From: Orbaceae bacterium ESL0721
Lineage (GTDB): Bacteria; Pseudomonadota; Gammaproteobacteria; Enterobacterales; Orbaceae
Length of the DNA: 64,000 nt
Direction of reading: 5' to 3'
NCBI GenBank assembly: GCA_029433365.1
Contig: JAQTHZ010000001.1
Location: 372,001-436,000, forward strand
The notes beneath the pieces were generated by a model. It ran no database searches. It was not told the origin of the DNA and saw only the letters and a list, made by a program, of their open reading frames with translations. The first letter of the stretch is position 1. Each line of letters starts with the position of its first letter. Of the stretch, positions 8,904 to 19,178 are shown one piece after another. The translations under genes were made by a program, and so were the position numbers.

Positions 8904-9068
8904 GCTTTAGGGTTGATGCTTTAGGGTTGATGCTTTAGGGTTGATGCTTTAGGGTTGATGCTTTAGGGTTGATGCTTTAGGGTTGATGCTTTAGGGTTGA
9001 TGCTTTAGGGTTGATGCTTTAGGGTTGATGCTTTAGGGTTGATGCTTTAGGGTTGATGCTTTAGGGTT
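8904..9068. repeat. 14-bp tandem array, 12 units
   Basis: Eleven exact copies of GCTTTAGGGTTGAT plus a truncated twelfth (starts every 14 bp from 8904 to 9058). There is no sequence divergence between units. It is noncoding, between the GNAT gene and the pyruvate dehydrogenase operon terminator. Single copies of the same 14-mer occur at 46751-46764 (+) and 33883-33896 (-). Fourteen is not a multiple of three and the units abut without unique spacers, so it is not a CRISPR array. Confidence 0.95.
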
Positions 9069-9160
9069 ATTCCAAAATATTATTAAAACATATTATCTAA
9101 TATAAATAATAACTATTTGATAAATATTTTTTTATTAAATCTATCTAAAATAGTCTCTTA

Positions 9161-9193
9161 CTAAAAACTATGGCTGTCATCACTAACAGCCAT
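9161..9193 (-). terminator. Terminator of the aceE-aceF-lpd operon
   Basis: Eight-bp inverted repeat ATGGCTGT (9170-9177) / ACAGCCAT (9186-9193), followed on the minus strand by AGTTTTTAG. It lies 26 bp beyond the lpd stop. Confidence 0.75.
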
Positions 9194-9218
9194 ATTGATA
9201 AATTACAGAAGCAATTTA

Positions 9219-10643
9219 CTATTTTTTCTTCGCTTTTGGATTTGGTAGATCGGTAATTGATCCTTCATAAATTTCGGCAGCCAAGCCAATTGATTCATGT
9301 AAGGTTGGATGAGCATGGACGGTTAATGCGATATCTTCTGCATTACAGTTCATCTCAACACCAAGCGTAATTTCACCTAGTAGCTCACCACCATTTGCAC
9401 CAACAACAGCGCCACCTAAAAGGCGACCGCTATTTTTCTCGAAAATAAGTTTAGTCATACCTTCAGCACAGTCAGATGCAATTGCACGTCCTGACGCAGA
9501 CCAAGGGAAGATGGAGACTTCATAAGGTACACCTTTTTCTTTAGCCTCTTTCTCTGTCATACCAACCCAAGCAACTTCTGGCTCAGTATAGGCAATTGAT
9601 GGAATTGTTTTTGGATCAAAGTAGTGTTTCAAACCAGCAATCACTTCGGCAGCAACATGACCTTCATGGACACCTTTATGCGCAAGCATCGGTTGACCAA
9701 CTACATCACCAATCGCATAAATGTGTGGTACATTAGTACGCATCTGATCATCAACTTCAATAAATCCACGATCCGATACATTAACACCCGCTTTCTCGGC
9801 GCCAATTAGTTTACCATTTGGTGCACGACCAATTGCAACTAATACCGCATCATAAGTGTGTGTCTCTGTAGAACCATCTTTCTTCTCAACAGTGACATAG
9901 ATAGCATCATGTTTTGCCTCAACAGTTGTCACTTTGGTCTCAAGCATCAGATTGAATTTCTTCTGGATCTGTTTAGTAAAGACTTTAACCACATCTTTAT
10001 CGGCAGCTGGAATGACTTGATCAAACATCTCAACCACATCAACATCTGAACCAAGAGAGTGATATACGGTACCCATTTCAAGACCGATAATTCCACCACC
10101 CATTATTAATAAACGTTTTGGAATAGTCGTTAATGCTAGTGCATCGGTAGAGTCCCAAATACGTGGATCCTCATGTGGAATAAATGGTAATTTGATAGGG
10201 CGTGAACCGGCGGCAATAATTGCATTATCAAAAGTGACCTTGGTAATACCACTTGATGAGGTAACATCCATAGTATGACTGCCAGTAAATTGTGCTTCAC
10301 CTTGAATCACATTTACTTTACGCATTTTTGCCATCCCAGCTAGACCATTAGTTAACTGGTTAATTACCTTCTCTTTCCATTCACGAACTTTATCAAGTTC
10401 AAGATTTGGTGTACCAAAATGGATACCATGTGCGGTAAGTGATTTTGCTTCATCCATCACTTTTGCTACATGTAAAAGTGCTTTAGAGGGAATACATCCA
10501 ACATTAAGGCAGACACCGCCTAAAGTTGAATAACGTTCCACTAAGGTGACATCAAGTCCAAGATCAGCTGCACGAAATGCCGCAGAGTAACCTGCGGGAC
10601 CTGCACCTAATACGACAACTTGGGTTTTAACATCTTGACTCAT
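9219..10643 (-). CDS. lpd: Dihydrolipoamide dehydrogenase (E3)
   Basis: FAD-dependent E3 subunit shared by pyruvate and 2-oxoglutarate dehydrogenases; it reoxidises dihydrolipoyl groups with NAD+. FAD-binding VVLGAGPAGYSAAFRAADLG at the N-terminus, redox-active cysteines C45 and C50 in GGVCLNVGCIPSKALLH, NAD-binding GGGIIGLEMG, and the catalytic HAHPTLHE near the C-terminus. Length 474, as in E. coli. Last gene of the operon, 13 bp after aceF. Confidence 0.97.
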   Translation of the reverse strand: MSQDVKTQVVVLGAGPAGYSAAFRAADLGLDVTLVERYSTLGGVCLNVGCIPSKALLHVAKVMDEAKSLTAHGIHFGTPNLELDKVREWKEKVINQLTNGLAGMAKMRKVNVIQGEAQFTGSHTMDVTSSSGITKVTFDNAIIAAGSRPIKLPFIPHEDPRIWDSTDALALTTIPKRLLIMGGGIIGLEMGTVYHSLGSDVDVVEMFDQVIPAADKDVVKVFTKQIQKKFNLMLETKVTTVEAKHDAIYVTVEKKDGSTETHTYDAVLVAIGRAPNGKLIGAEKAGVNVSDRGFIEVDDQMRTNVPHIYAIGDVVGQPMLAHKGVHEGHVAAEVIAGLKHYFDPKTIPSIAYTEPEVAWVGMTEKEAKEKGVPYEVSIFPWSASGRAIASDCAEGMTKLIFEKNSGRLLGGAVVGANGGELLGEITLGVEMNCNAEDIALTVHAHPTLHESIGLAAEIYEGSITDLPNPKAKKK

Positions 10644-10656
10644 TTTAACTCTCCCA

Positions 10657-12216
10657 TTACATCACTAAACGACGTAAGTCGGATAATACTTTAACAATAT
10701 GACTTAAGAAACGTGCACCATCTGCACCATCGATTACTCGGTGATCAAATGAGAGTGATAAAGGTAACATTAAGCGTGGGGTAAACTCTTTACCGTTCCA
10801 AACTGGTTTCATGCTTGAACGTGACACACCTAAAATACCCACTTCTGGCGCATTAACAATTGGGGTAAATGAAGTAGTTCCGATACCACCAAGGCTAGAA
10901 ATTGTGAAACATCCACCTTGCATATCACCACCTGTTAATTTACCATCACGCGCTTTTTTAGAGATTGCTGCAAGTTCGCGGGAAAGTTCATTAATACCTT
11001 TTTTATCAACATCTTTAAAGACTGGTACAACCAGACCATTTGGAGTATCAACAGCGACACCAATGTTGATATATTTCTTAACAATTAATGTTTGTGCATC
11101 TTCAGAAAGTGAACTATTAAAACGTGGATAAGCAGTTAATGCACTTGCAACCGCTTTCATAATGAAGACTAATGGCGTAATTTTAAGATCCAATTTACGT
11201 TTTTCAGCTTCAGCATTTTGCTGTTTACGGAACGCTTCTAATTCAGTAATATCGGTCTCATCAAACTCTGTTACATGCGGAATCATGACCCAGTTACGAT
11301 GTAGATTTGCCCCAGAGACTTTCTGAATTTTAGTTAATGGTAACTCTTCAACTTCACCGAATTTAGTAAAGTCAACTTTAGGCCAAGGTAGAAGTCCTGG
11401 CATTGAACCACCAGCGCCACCACTTTCAGCCTGTTTAACTGCTCTCTTAACATATTCATGTAAATCTTCAATTAAGATACGCCCTTTAGGACCAGTCGCT
11501 TGTACTTTAGCTAAATTAACACCTAACTCTCTCGCTAGACGACGCACTGAAGGTGTTGCATGTACATATGCATCATTTTTAACAAATTCATCAGTTTTTG
11601 GTGCAGACGTATTTGATGCTGGTGCAGAAGGTGTTGGTTCTGACGCAGCAGTGGCAGTAGGTGCTGGTATTGATGGCGCAGCAGATGTAGCTGTGGTCTC
11701 AAATTCCATAATTTTAGAACCAGTTTTGACCTTATCACCAACTTTTACTAAAATCGATTTTACTGTACCTGCAACTGTTGCTGGTACTTCCATTGATGCT
11801 TTATCACCTTCGACAGTAATAAGCGAGTCATCAATAGCAACTTGATCACCTACTTTGACTAAAATTTCAGTCACTTCAACTTCATCACCACCGATATCAG
11901 GGACATTAACATCAACAACTTGCGTTGCTGCTGGTGCAGCTGCTGCTGGTGCCGGTGTGGATGCAGGAGCTGGCGCTGCTGCATCTTCGGTATCAAATAC
12001 CATAATATCGACACCTGTTGAGACTTTATCACCCACTTTTACTAAAATGGATTTTACAACACCTGCTTGCGGTGCAGGTATTTCCATAGAGGCTTTATCG
12101 CCTTCAACAGTTAATAGTGATTGATCAGCTTCTACTTTATCGCCCACTTTCACTAAAATCTCGGTCACTTCAACTTCATCACTTCCGATATCAGGTAACT
12201 TAATAGTTGTACTCAT
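10657..12216 (-). CDS. aceF: Dihydrolipoyllysine acetyltransferase (E2 of pyruvate dehydrogenase)
   Basis: Core E2 of the pyruvate dehydrogenase complex; transfers acetyl from lipoamide to CoA. Two lipoyl domains are seen, with lipoyl lysines at K41 and K139, both in VEGDKASME. They are joined by Ala/Pro linkers (about 77-100 and 175-205). The peripheral-subunit-binding domain starts near 219 ([16 protein letters not shown]) and the catalytic domain ends with [14 protein letters not shown]. coli has three lipoyl domains; this 519-residue protein has two. 13 bp from aceE and from lpd; its lipoyl groups would be supplied by the adjacent lipB-lipA. Confidence 0.96.
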   Translation of the reverse strand: MSTTIKLPDIGSDEVEVTEILVKVGDKVEADQSLLTVEGDKASMEIPAPQAGVVKSILVKVGDKVSTGVDIMVFDTEDAAAPAPASTPAPAAAAPAATQVVDVNVPDIGGDEVEVTEILVKVGDQVAIDDSLITVEGDKASMEVPATVAGTVKSILVKVGDKVKTGSKIMEFETTATSAAPSIPAPTATAASEPTPSAPASNTSAPKTDEFVKNDAYVHATPSVRRLARELGVNLAKVQATGPKGRILIEDLHEYVKRAVKQAESGGAGGSMPGLLPWPKVDFTKFGEVEELPLTKIQKVSGANLHRNWVMIPHVTEFDETDITELEAFRKQQNAEAEKRKLDLKITPLVFIMKAVASALTAYPRFNSSLSEDAQTLIVKKYINIGVAVDTPNGLVVPVFKDVDKKGINELSRELAAISKKARDGKLTGGDMQGGCFTISSLGGIGTTSFTPIVNAPEVGILGVSRSSMKPVWNGKEFTPRLMLPLSLSFDHRVIDGADGARFLSHIVKVLSDLRRLVM

Positions 12217-12229
12217 CTGTTTAAACCTC

Positions 12230-14896
12230 TTATGCTAATCGTGGATTAATTTTATCTGCATCAATATTGAATTTTTGGATAGCGTCATTGACAACTTTTG
12301 CATCAATATCGCCACGTTGTGCTAGTTCACTTAATGTTGCTACAACAACATAAGTTGCATCAACTTCAAAATGATGACGTAAATTTTCACGACTATCACT
12401 ACGACCAAATCCATCAGTACCAAGAACTTTATAACTTTCAGCTGGTACAAAAGCACGAATCTGTTCAGCAAATAGTTTCATATAGTCGGTTGAAACCACT
12501 GCTGGATTGTTATTCATTACTTGAGCTACATAAGGAACTCGAGGTTTTTCTGATGGGTGTAACATATTGTAACGATCACAATCTTGACCTTCACGAGCAA
12601 GTTCAGTAAATGAGGTGACACTATAAACATCACTACCGATACCATACTCTTTCGCCAAAATATCAGCTGCTTCACGCACGTGACGTAACATTGAGCCAGA
12701 ACCTAATAGCTGTACAGACGGTTTACCTTTTTGACCAACAACAGTATCAAGTTTATAGATACCACGACGAATACCCTCTTCTGCACCCTCTGGCATTGCT
12801 GGTTGGGCATAGTTTTCATTAAGGGTTGTAATATAGTAGTAGACGTTCTCTTGCTCACCATACATACGGCGTAAACCGTCTTGCATAATAACCGCAACTT
12901 CATACACATACGCTGGATCGTAAGAGATACAGTTAGGGATAGTAGCTGATAAGATGTGGCTATGACCATCTTGGTGCTGTAGACCTTCACCATTTAAGGT
13001 TGTTCGACCTGAAGTACCACCAATCACAAAACCACGTGCCTGCTGATCGCCAGCTGCCCACATGAGATCGCCAACACGTTGGAAACCAAACATTGAGTAG
13101 TAGATATAGAATGGAATCATCGGTAGATCATTGGTGCTATATGATGTTGCTGCTGCAAGCCATGAAGCAGTTGCACCACACTCATTAATTCCTTCTTGGA
13201 AGATTTGACCTTTCTCATCTTCACGGTAGTAAGCAACTTGTTCCCTATCTTGCGGAGTATATTGCTGACCATTTGGATTATAGATACCAATTTGACGAAA
13301 TAGCCCTTCCATACCAAAAGTACGCGCTTCATCAGCTAAAATTGGCACTAAATGTGGCGCTAATGCTTTATCTTTTAACATGATATTTAACGCACGGACA
13401 AAAGCGATTGTTGTTGAAATCTCTTTAGTCTGCGCTTCTAATAGTGAGCTAAACTCAGATAGTGGTGGAATAGAGAGTTCACCTGAGAATTTACGTAAAC
13501 GTGATGGTACATAACCATGTAACGCTTTACGATGCTCATGAATATAGTTATATTCTGGTGAATTTTCTTCGAACTTGATATATGGGAGGGACTCTAACTG
13601 CTCATCAGCAACTGGTACTTTGAAAAAGTCACGAACATGACGCACACCATTCATATCCATCTTCTTAACTTGGTGAGCAATATTTTTACCTTCTGCTGCA
13701 TCACCCATACCGTAACCTTTGACAGTATGCGCTAAAATAATAGTTGGGCGACCTTTTGTCTCTTTGGCACGTGTAAATGCTGCGAACATTTTAGCTGGAT
13801 CTTGACCACCACGATTGAGTTCAAAAATCTCATCGTCACTCATATCTTTAACAAGTTCTGCTGTTTCAGGATAGCGACCAAAGAAGTGTTCACGCACGTA
13901 AGCACCATCTTTTGATTTAAAGGTTTGGAAATCGCCATCAAGTACTTCATTCATTAATTGAATTAATTTACCTGATTTATCTTTCTGTAATAGCGCATCC
14001 CAGCGGTTGCCCCAGAGCACTTTAATTACATTCCAACCTGCGCCAGCAAAAATACCTTCTAACTCATTAACGATTTTGCCATTACCGGTTACTGGACCAT
14101 CTAAACGTTGTAAATTACAGTTAACCACAAAGACGAGGTTATCTAGTTTTTCACGCGTAGCAATGGTAATCGCCCCTTTTGATTCTGGCTCATCCATCTC
14201 ACCATCACCTAAGAATGCATAAACAGTCTGTTCAGAGGTATCTTTCAAACCACGATGGTGCAGATATTTTAGGAAACGCGCTTGATAGATTGCGCTGATT
14301 GGACCTAACCCCATTGATACGGTTGGGAATTGCCAAAATTCAGGAAGTAATTTTGGATGTGGATAAGATGGAAGACCTTTACCATGAACCTCTTGGCGGA
14401 AGTTATCTAACTGCTCTTCAGTTAAACGGCCTTCAACAAATGCTCGTGAATAGACACCTGGTGCGATATGACCTTGGAAATAGATTAAATCACCGCCATC
14501 TTTCTCATTACGGGCACGGAAAAAGTGGTTATAGCAGACTTCATAAAATGTAGCAGCTGATTGAAAAGATGCCATATGACCACCGAGCTCAAGATGTTTC
14601 TTGGATGCTCTAAGCACAATCATCATCGCATTCCAACGCACAATTGCACGAATACGTCGCTCTAACTCTAAATCACCTGGGTAAGCGGGTTCATCTTCTT
14701 TTGAAATCGTATTTACGTAATTATTAAGTGATGAACCAAATTTTAAGGGAACTCCCTCTTGACGTGCTTTATTGGCAATCTGCTCAATAATGAACTGTGC
14801 GCGTTCGACGCCCTCTTCGCGAATTACTGACTCAATACTATCTAGCCAATCCTGCGTCTCGATGAGATCACTATCTTTCATCTGCATGTCCGACAT
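12230..14896 (-). CDS. aceE: Pyruvate dehydrogenase E1 component
   Basis: Thiamine-diphosphate-dependent homodimeric E1, decarboxylating pyruvate and acetylating the E2 lipoyl arm. 888 residues (E. coli 887). The ThDP motif [14 protein letters not shown] ... [11 protein letters not shown] is intact, and the N-terminal E2-binding stretch precedes the [12 protein letters not shown] segment. First gene of a three-gene operon. No pdhR-type regulator gene lies upstream, unlike E. coli. Confidence 0.97.
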   Translation of the reverse strand: MSDMQMKDSDLIETQDWLDSIESVIREEGVERAQFIIEQIANKARQEGVPLKFGSSLNNYVNTISKEDEPAYPGDLELERRIRAIVRWNAMMIVLRASKKHLELGGHMASFQSAATFYEVCYNHFFRARNEKDGGDLIYFQGHIAPGVYSRAFVEGRLTEEQLDNFRQEVHGKGLPSYPHPKLLPEFWQFPTVSMGLGPISAIYQARFLKYLHHRGLKDTSEQTVYAFLGDGEMDEPESKGAITIATREKLDNLVFVVNCNLQRLDGPVTGNGKIVNELEGIFAGAGWNVIKVLWGNRWDALLQKDKSGKLIQLMNEVLDGDFQTFKSKDGAYVREHFFGRYPETAELVKDMSDDEIFELNRGGQDPAKMFAAFTRAKETKGRPTIILAHTVKGYGMGDAAEGKNIAHQVKKMDMNGVRHVRDFFKVPVADEQLESLPYIKFEENSPEYNYIHEHRKALHGYVPSRLRKFSGELSIPPLSEFSSLLEAQTKEISTTIAFVRALNIMLKDKALAPHLVPILADEARTFGMEGLFRQIGIYNPNGQQYTPQDREQVAYYREDEKGQIFQEGINECGATASWLAAATSYSTNDLPMIPFYIYYSMFGFQRVGDLMWAAGDQQARGFVIGGTSGRTTLNGEGLQHQDGHSHILSATIPNCISYDPAYVYEVAVIMQDGLRRMYGEQENVYYYITTLNENYAQPAMPEGAEEGIRRGIYKLDTVVGQKGKPSVQLLGSGSMLRHVREAADILAKEYGIGSDVYSVTSFTELAREGQDCDRYNMLHPSEKPRVPYVAQVMNNNPAVVSTDYMKLFAEQIRAFVPAESYKVLGTDGFGRSDSRENLRHHFEVDATYVVVATLSELAQRGDIDAKVVNDAIQKFNIDADKINPRLA

Positions 14897-15492
14897 ATAT
14901 TTAAAGCCTCTTTTTAGTTACAAACTCTTTTTTACTAGAGCCCTTTTGTGAAAAAATGCAAAATTGATTATACTCAATTTATATATAAAAAATATAATTC
15001 GTACAATTTTACATTACGTAGCTTAATGAACGCAAGTATCGTATTTGGAAGAAAAAAGATAAATAGATACCTTATTCGATAAGATGTTATTTCCTATCGA
15101 ATTAATTCACCATTTCAATATTACTAAATCTGTCGTTATTGTTACGTAGTTATTAATATATAGATTTGATATTTATTTATTGATATATAGTTATTGATAT
15201 ATAGTTATTATTACGTAGCTATTATTATGTTAGTAACAAGAAATTGCTTAAAGGTTAAATTTTAAAAATCGGCTGGCAACTTTATACAGCGATTGACTAT
15301 CAATTGTCAACCTATAATAATAGCTCACACTTTAATCATTAGATGGCAAACGTTAAGATAAAACTGTTTCAAAAATCTAGTATCAATGTACATAAAAAAA
15401 TGTAGATAAAAACTGTAGATAAAAAATAGAGATAAAAAACGTGAACAAAAAATGTGTTCAGAAACAATGTCTTTAGAAACAATAGATAAAAT
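14897..15492. promoter_or_regulatory. Divergent aceE / lipB spacer with AT-rich repeats
   Basis: A 596-bp intergenic region. A minus-strand TATAAT (14967-14972) lies 71 bp before aceE and is a plausible -10. TACGTAG recurs three times (near 15015, 15143 and 15213). A 14-bp unit TTATTGATATATAG is tandemly repeated at 15177-15204 with a third diverged copy to 15218. A 13-bp unit TGTAGATAAAAAC is repeated at 15401-15426, close to lipB. No gene seen. Confidence 0.45.
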
Positions 15493-16131
15493 ATGAATAG
15501 TGTAATCATTAAAAATTTGGGTTTAACACCATATATGCAGACCTACCAAGCGATGCATGATTTTACCAAAAATCGCAATGCAACAACTCTTGACGAGATC
15601 TGGCTAGTAGAGCACCCAGCTACGTTTACCCAAGGTAAAGTGGGGAAACCAGAACACCTCCTCCATAAAACAGAAATTCCAGTAGTACAGAGTGATCGTG
15701 GTGGACAGATAACCTACCATGCACCTGGTCAACAGATCATGTATATTTTGATTGATCTGAAAAGACGACATTTAGGCATACGTGATATCGTAAGTTATCT
15801 TGAAAATAGCGTTATTAACACCTTAGCTGCTTACTCACTGACTGCATATGCAAAAGCCGATGCGCCTGGCGTCTATCTTGATAATAAAAAAATCTGTTCA
15901 CTTGGTTTACATATAGATCGCGGCTGCACTCTGCATGGATTAGCCCTTAATATAGATATGGATTTAAAGCCGTTTCAAGATATTAACCCCTGCGGCTATG
16001 CTGGATTAGAGATGACGCAAGTAAAAGAGTATGTAAAAAACTATGATCCTAAGAGTGATCGTACTAAAATAGCGCAGTTATTAACTGACAACTTTATTAA
16101 TCAGTTAGCCAACCAATCCATTACCAAATAG
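15493..16131 (+). CDS. lipB: Octanoyl-[acyl-carrier-protein]-protein transferase
   Basis: Moves octanoyl from ACP to lipoyl-domain lysines, the first step of lipoate synthesis. The [21 protein letters not shown] core, the catalytic lysine in [12 protein letters not shown] and the nucleophilic cysteine in [14 protein letters not shown] are present. 212 residues, normal. The start ATG has no visible Shine-Dalgarno, only an A-rich leader. Followed by lipA after 14 bp and divergent from aceE, so the lipoylation genes sit next to their main client complex. Confidence 0.95.
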   Translation: MNSVIIKNLGLTPYMQTYQAMHDFTKNRNATTLDEIWLVEHPATFTQGKVGKPEHLLHKTEIPVVQSDRGGQITYHAPGQQIMYILIDLKRRHLGIRDIVSYLENSVINTLAAYSLTAYAKADAPGVYLDNKKICSLGLHIDRGCTLHGLALNIDMDLKPFQDINPCGYAGLEMTQVKEYVKNYDPKSDRTKIAQLLTDNFINQLANQSITK

Positions 16132-16145
16132 GTAAAGTTTTTACT

Positions 16146-17162
16146 ATGCAAAACCCAATAATAGAAAATACAACTGAAATAGATAAAACAACTATGTCAA
16201 CCACGCCAGCTCGGCAAAAAAGTGTAAAAAGTTCAAAATACCGTGATGCCGATAAGACTCGCTTAATTCCCTCTATAACCGTTGAAGAGAGCGCACAGTT
16301 ACCTAAACCAGAGTGGATGAGGATTAAACTATCTGCCCACTCTGATAATATTGCCCACATAAAACAGACTCTGCGCAAACATGGTCTACACTCTGTCTGT
16401 GAGGAGGCATCTTGCCCCAATTTAGCAGAATGTTTTAATCATGGCACAGCAACCTTTATGATTCTTGGCGATATCTGTACCCGTCGCTGCCCATTTTGTG
16501 ATGTGGCGCATGGTAGACCACTGCCACCTGATCATGAAGAGCCCAAAAAACTGGCGGCAACAATTGCAGAGATGAAACTCCGTTATGTAGTTATAACCTC
16601 AGTTGATAGGGATGATCTGAAAGATGGTGGAGCTAGCCATTTTGCCAATTGTATACGTGAAATTCGTGCATTAAATCCGCATATCAAAATTGAGACATTA
16701 ACCCCTGACTTTCGTGGCTGTATTGATGAGGCAGTCGCTGTTTTAAGTGACAATCCACCCGATGTATTCAACCATAATTTAGAAAATATCCCGCGCCTTT
16801 ATAAAAAAATTCGCCCAGGAGCAAGCTATGAAGGGTCACTTAAATTATTGGCTGCATTTAAAGAGAGACATCCTGATATTCCAACAAAATCTGGATTAAT
16901 GGTGGGATTGGGTGAGAGCAACGCTGAACTCATTCGTGTATTAAAAGATCTCAGGTTACATGGTGTAACCATGTTAACTTTGGGGCAATACCTACAACCA
17001 AGTAAATTTCATCTACCAGTTGAACGTTATGTTTCGCCTACTGAATTTGCTGAATTTAAACAGTTAGCATTAGATATGGGCTTTACCCATGCTGCATGTG
17101 GACCTTTTGTACGCTCATCCTACCATGCCGATCTGCAAGCACAAGGTCGAGAAGTAAAATAG
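16146..17162 (+). CDS. lipA: Lipoyl synthase
   Basis: Radical-SAM enzyme that inserts two sulfurs into octanoyl groups. Both iron-sulfur clusters are visible: the auxiliary-cluster cysteines in [15 protein letters not shown] and the radical-SAM [13 protein letters not shown]. The C-terminal [11 protein letters not shown] supplies the RSSY motif. 338 residues, about 17 longer than E. coli at the N-terminus; an in-frame ATG at 16194 would give a length closer to the family, and neither start has a clear ribosome-binding site. Confidence 0.95.
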   Translation: MQNPIIENTTEIDKTTMSTTPARQKSVKSSKYRDADKTRLIPSITVEESAQLPKPEWMRIKLSAHSDNIAHIKQTLRKHGLHSVCEEASCPNLAECFNHGTATFMILGDICTRRCPFCDVAHGRPLPPDHEEPKKLAATIAEMKLRYVVITSVDRDDLKDGGASHFANCIREIRALNPHIKIETLTPDFRGCIDEAVAVLSDNPPDVFNHNLENIPRLYKKIRPGASYEGSLKLLAAFKERHPDIPTKSGLMVGLGESNAELIRVLKDLRLHGVTMLTLGQYLQPSKFHLPVERYVSPTEFAEFKQLALDMGFTHAACGPFVRSSYHADLQAQGREVK

Positions 17163-17179
17163 CACTACAAACAAGTTGT

Positions 17180-17218
17180 AAACCGCCTAATTTGAGAGCA
17201 CCATAAAACGGCGGTTTT
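17180..17218 (+). terminator. Terminator of lipBA
   Basis: Eight-bp stem AAACCGCC (17180-17187) / GGCGGTTT (17210-17217) with a 22-base loop and only four T. It overlaps the 3' end of convergent yejM. Confidence 0.5.
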
Positions 17219-18971
17219 CAGTTATAATTTGCAAAAATTGTGAAAGATCAACCTGCTCTCTTTTTTGCACACGATTATTGAGATCATAAATTTTAGTTCG
17301 TCCAAAAGCATCAATCACTACTGTTTTATCGGCATATAGGGCTGCAATTTCATTTTCATTACCAGCAATTAACCAAGTTCGGGTTACCACTGTTTTACCT
17401 ATACTTAACTTATTATCATCACGATTAAATAGATTAAATCCTTGGCTGTATTGCTGTGCGGGTGTGATGACATTTAATGCATCTTGCATAAGCGTACGCA
17501 TCACATCAGTATGCGTGGTGGCAAAACTCACCTCTTCAGCTTTTTTATCTGGCCAAGCGATAATTAGTGGCACTCTTAACTGCTCTCGTGCAAATTTATT
17601 TTCACGGCTAGCTAAGACTGTTTTTTTCGCCTCGTCAATAGTAATTCCATTTGAACCGGTGATAATAATTACTGTTTTCCGTTGTGACTGTTTTATACGG
17701 TTAATTAATGCATCAATATAGTGATCCACGCTTTTAGCGCTACTCTCCCAATCAGAAAGTCTACCCATAGTTAACTCAAATTGTACTATTGAGAATAGCG
17801 GTGCACGATTTTGAATCTGATTCTGCTCATCACTCCAAGCTAACCAATAATCGGTAATTTGTCGATTAGACTGCCGTTCTGCATCAGGCAGCGTAAAATT
17901 GGATAATAGTGCGTGCCTGTAGAGTGGCTGTGCAAAACCATCTACCGAGAAAAGCCCTAAATTGTAATGTTCATTAACAAAGGTATCTAACAGTGCGGAA
18001 GATTTATGGTTAGTTAAGATACTGTTGTAATAGTTAGGATCAATGCCATAAAAGAGGGAAAAATTATTTAAATAGGGTTGGGTACTAGCACCATAGTGGT
18101 TAGTAAAATTGATATTCTGTTTAGCAAACTCCGTTAATAACGGCATATTATGTGTTAACAGCTCACGATTCCAATTATCTACAATCACCATGAGTACATC
18201 ATATAGAGAGTCATTAGGTGTGTATGCAATTTTCCCTAAAGGATACTCTACTGCAATTGCGCTTGGGTTACCCTCTTCAACCATTCGTGTTTGGTAATCA
18301 TCACCAATAAAGCCGTAACGCTCAAGTAGGTGACGTGCTGTAAGCGGATTTGATAGAGGTAGACTTGAACGCTGCATGGTAATTGGGCGATAAAAGTTAG
18401 CATCTGCCCAAAGGTGGATAAGATGTGAGCTTACAAAACAGAGTATGACAATAATCACTACTGGTTTAGCATAACGGCGGCGTTTATTTAGGCTGCGTAA
18501 TTTTTTCCAGCTCCAGATAGAGAAGAGAATTTCAAAAGCTAAGATAAGTGGAATAAAAATAAATGTATGATTTAAAAAAGAGGTTCCCGTCGATGTTAAG
18601 ATATTCCAGATTGAGACATTAAGATGCATCCTAAAGTGCAAAAAAACTTGTGTATCAATAAGTAGTAAGGTAATGCCTACAGTTGCAACAGCTACCGCAA
18701 TGATGCGCTGTGCCCTTGAAGATCCAATAAAAAAACTAAAGGGAAAGACTAAAATAAGGTAGACAATAAAAGAGAGAAAACTAAAGTGACCAATAGTACT
18801 AATAATCCCATAAAAACGCCCCATAAAAGTGGGTGGCCAATCAGCAATAAAAAGATATCGACTACCTAAAATCGTGACGACAAAAATATTAAATAGCGTA
18901 AACCAGTGCCCCCAACTCACAATTTGTGAAGCCCGATCATCTTTTAAGTGACTATTTTTTAGTTTAAGCAT
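17187..18971 (-). CDS. yejM: Inner-membrane sulfatase-like protein YejM/PbgA (LapC)
   Basis: In Enterobacterales YejM (PbgA, LapC) senses lipopolysaccharide in the periplasmic leaflet and tunes LpxC turnover through LapB. The 594-residue protein has about five N-terminal membrane helices (residues ~20-190) followed by a large periplasmic alkaline-phosphatase/sulfatase fold domain, with MVIVDNWNRELL, NHYGASTQPYLNNFSLFYG and VIIITGSNGI. Length fits E. coli (586). Convergent with lipA. Confidence 0.92.
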   Translation of the reverse strand: MLKLKNSHLKDDRASQIVSWGHWFTLFNIFVVTILGSRYLFIADWPPTFMGRFYGIISTIGHFSFLSFIVYLILVFPFSFFIGSSRAQRIIAVAVATVGITLLLIDTQVFLHFRMHLNVSIWNILTSTGTSFLNHTFIFIPLILAFEILFSIWSWKKLRSLNKRRRYAKPVVIIVILCFVSSHLIHLWADANFYRPITMQRSSLPLSNPLTARHLLERYGFIGDDYQTRMVEEGNPSAIAVEYPLGKIAYTPNDSLYDVLMVIVDNWNRELLTHNMPLLTEFAKQNINFTNHYGASTQPYLNNFSLFYGIDPNYYNSILTNHKSSALLDTFVNEHYNLGLFSVDGFAQPLYRHALLSNFTLPDAERQSNRQITDYWLAWSDEQNQIQNRAPLFSIVQFELTMGRLSDWESSAKSVDHYIDALINRIKQSQRKTVIIITGSNGITIDEAKKTVLASRENKFAREQLRVPLIIAWPDKKAEEVSFATTHTDVMRTLMQDALNVITPAQQYSQGFNLFNRDDNKLSIGKTVVTRTWLIAGNENEIAALYADKTVVIDAFGRTKIYDLNNRVQKREQVDLSQFLQIITENRRFMVLSN

Positions 18972-19106
18972 AATGAATAAATCTTAAGCTATCTATTAGC
19001 TTGATTTAATTTTAGTTTAACCAATATGGGAAATAAGAGAGAATAAATTGCCAATTAGTGTACCCGATTTTAATAAATCTTTCTGTATATTTTTTATGTT
19101 GTTAAA

Positions 19107-19119
19107 ATGTTTTAGGGTT
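19107..19119 (+). repeat. Dispersed 13-mer ATGTTTTAGGGTT
   Basis: Exact copy of the dispersed intergenic 13-mer, in the spacer between yejM and the 3' end of recD. Confidence 0.7.
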
Positions 19120-19178
19120 GCCTATTTATTTACTTTAATAGTTGCTCTATCGTGATAATTAAAATAGAGAAAATGCAG

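Noticed and set aside
8904-9068. CRISPR array
   Set aside because: Units are 14 bp and contiguous with no unique spacers, and no cas genes are nearby.
8904-9068. Telomere-like TTTAGGG repeats
   Set aside because: The resemblance to plant telomere heptamers is limited to part of the 14-bp unit; the site is internal to a bacterial chromosome between ordinary genes.
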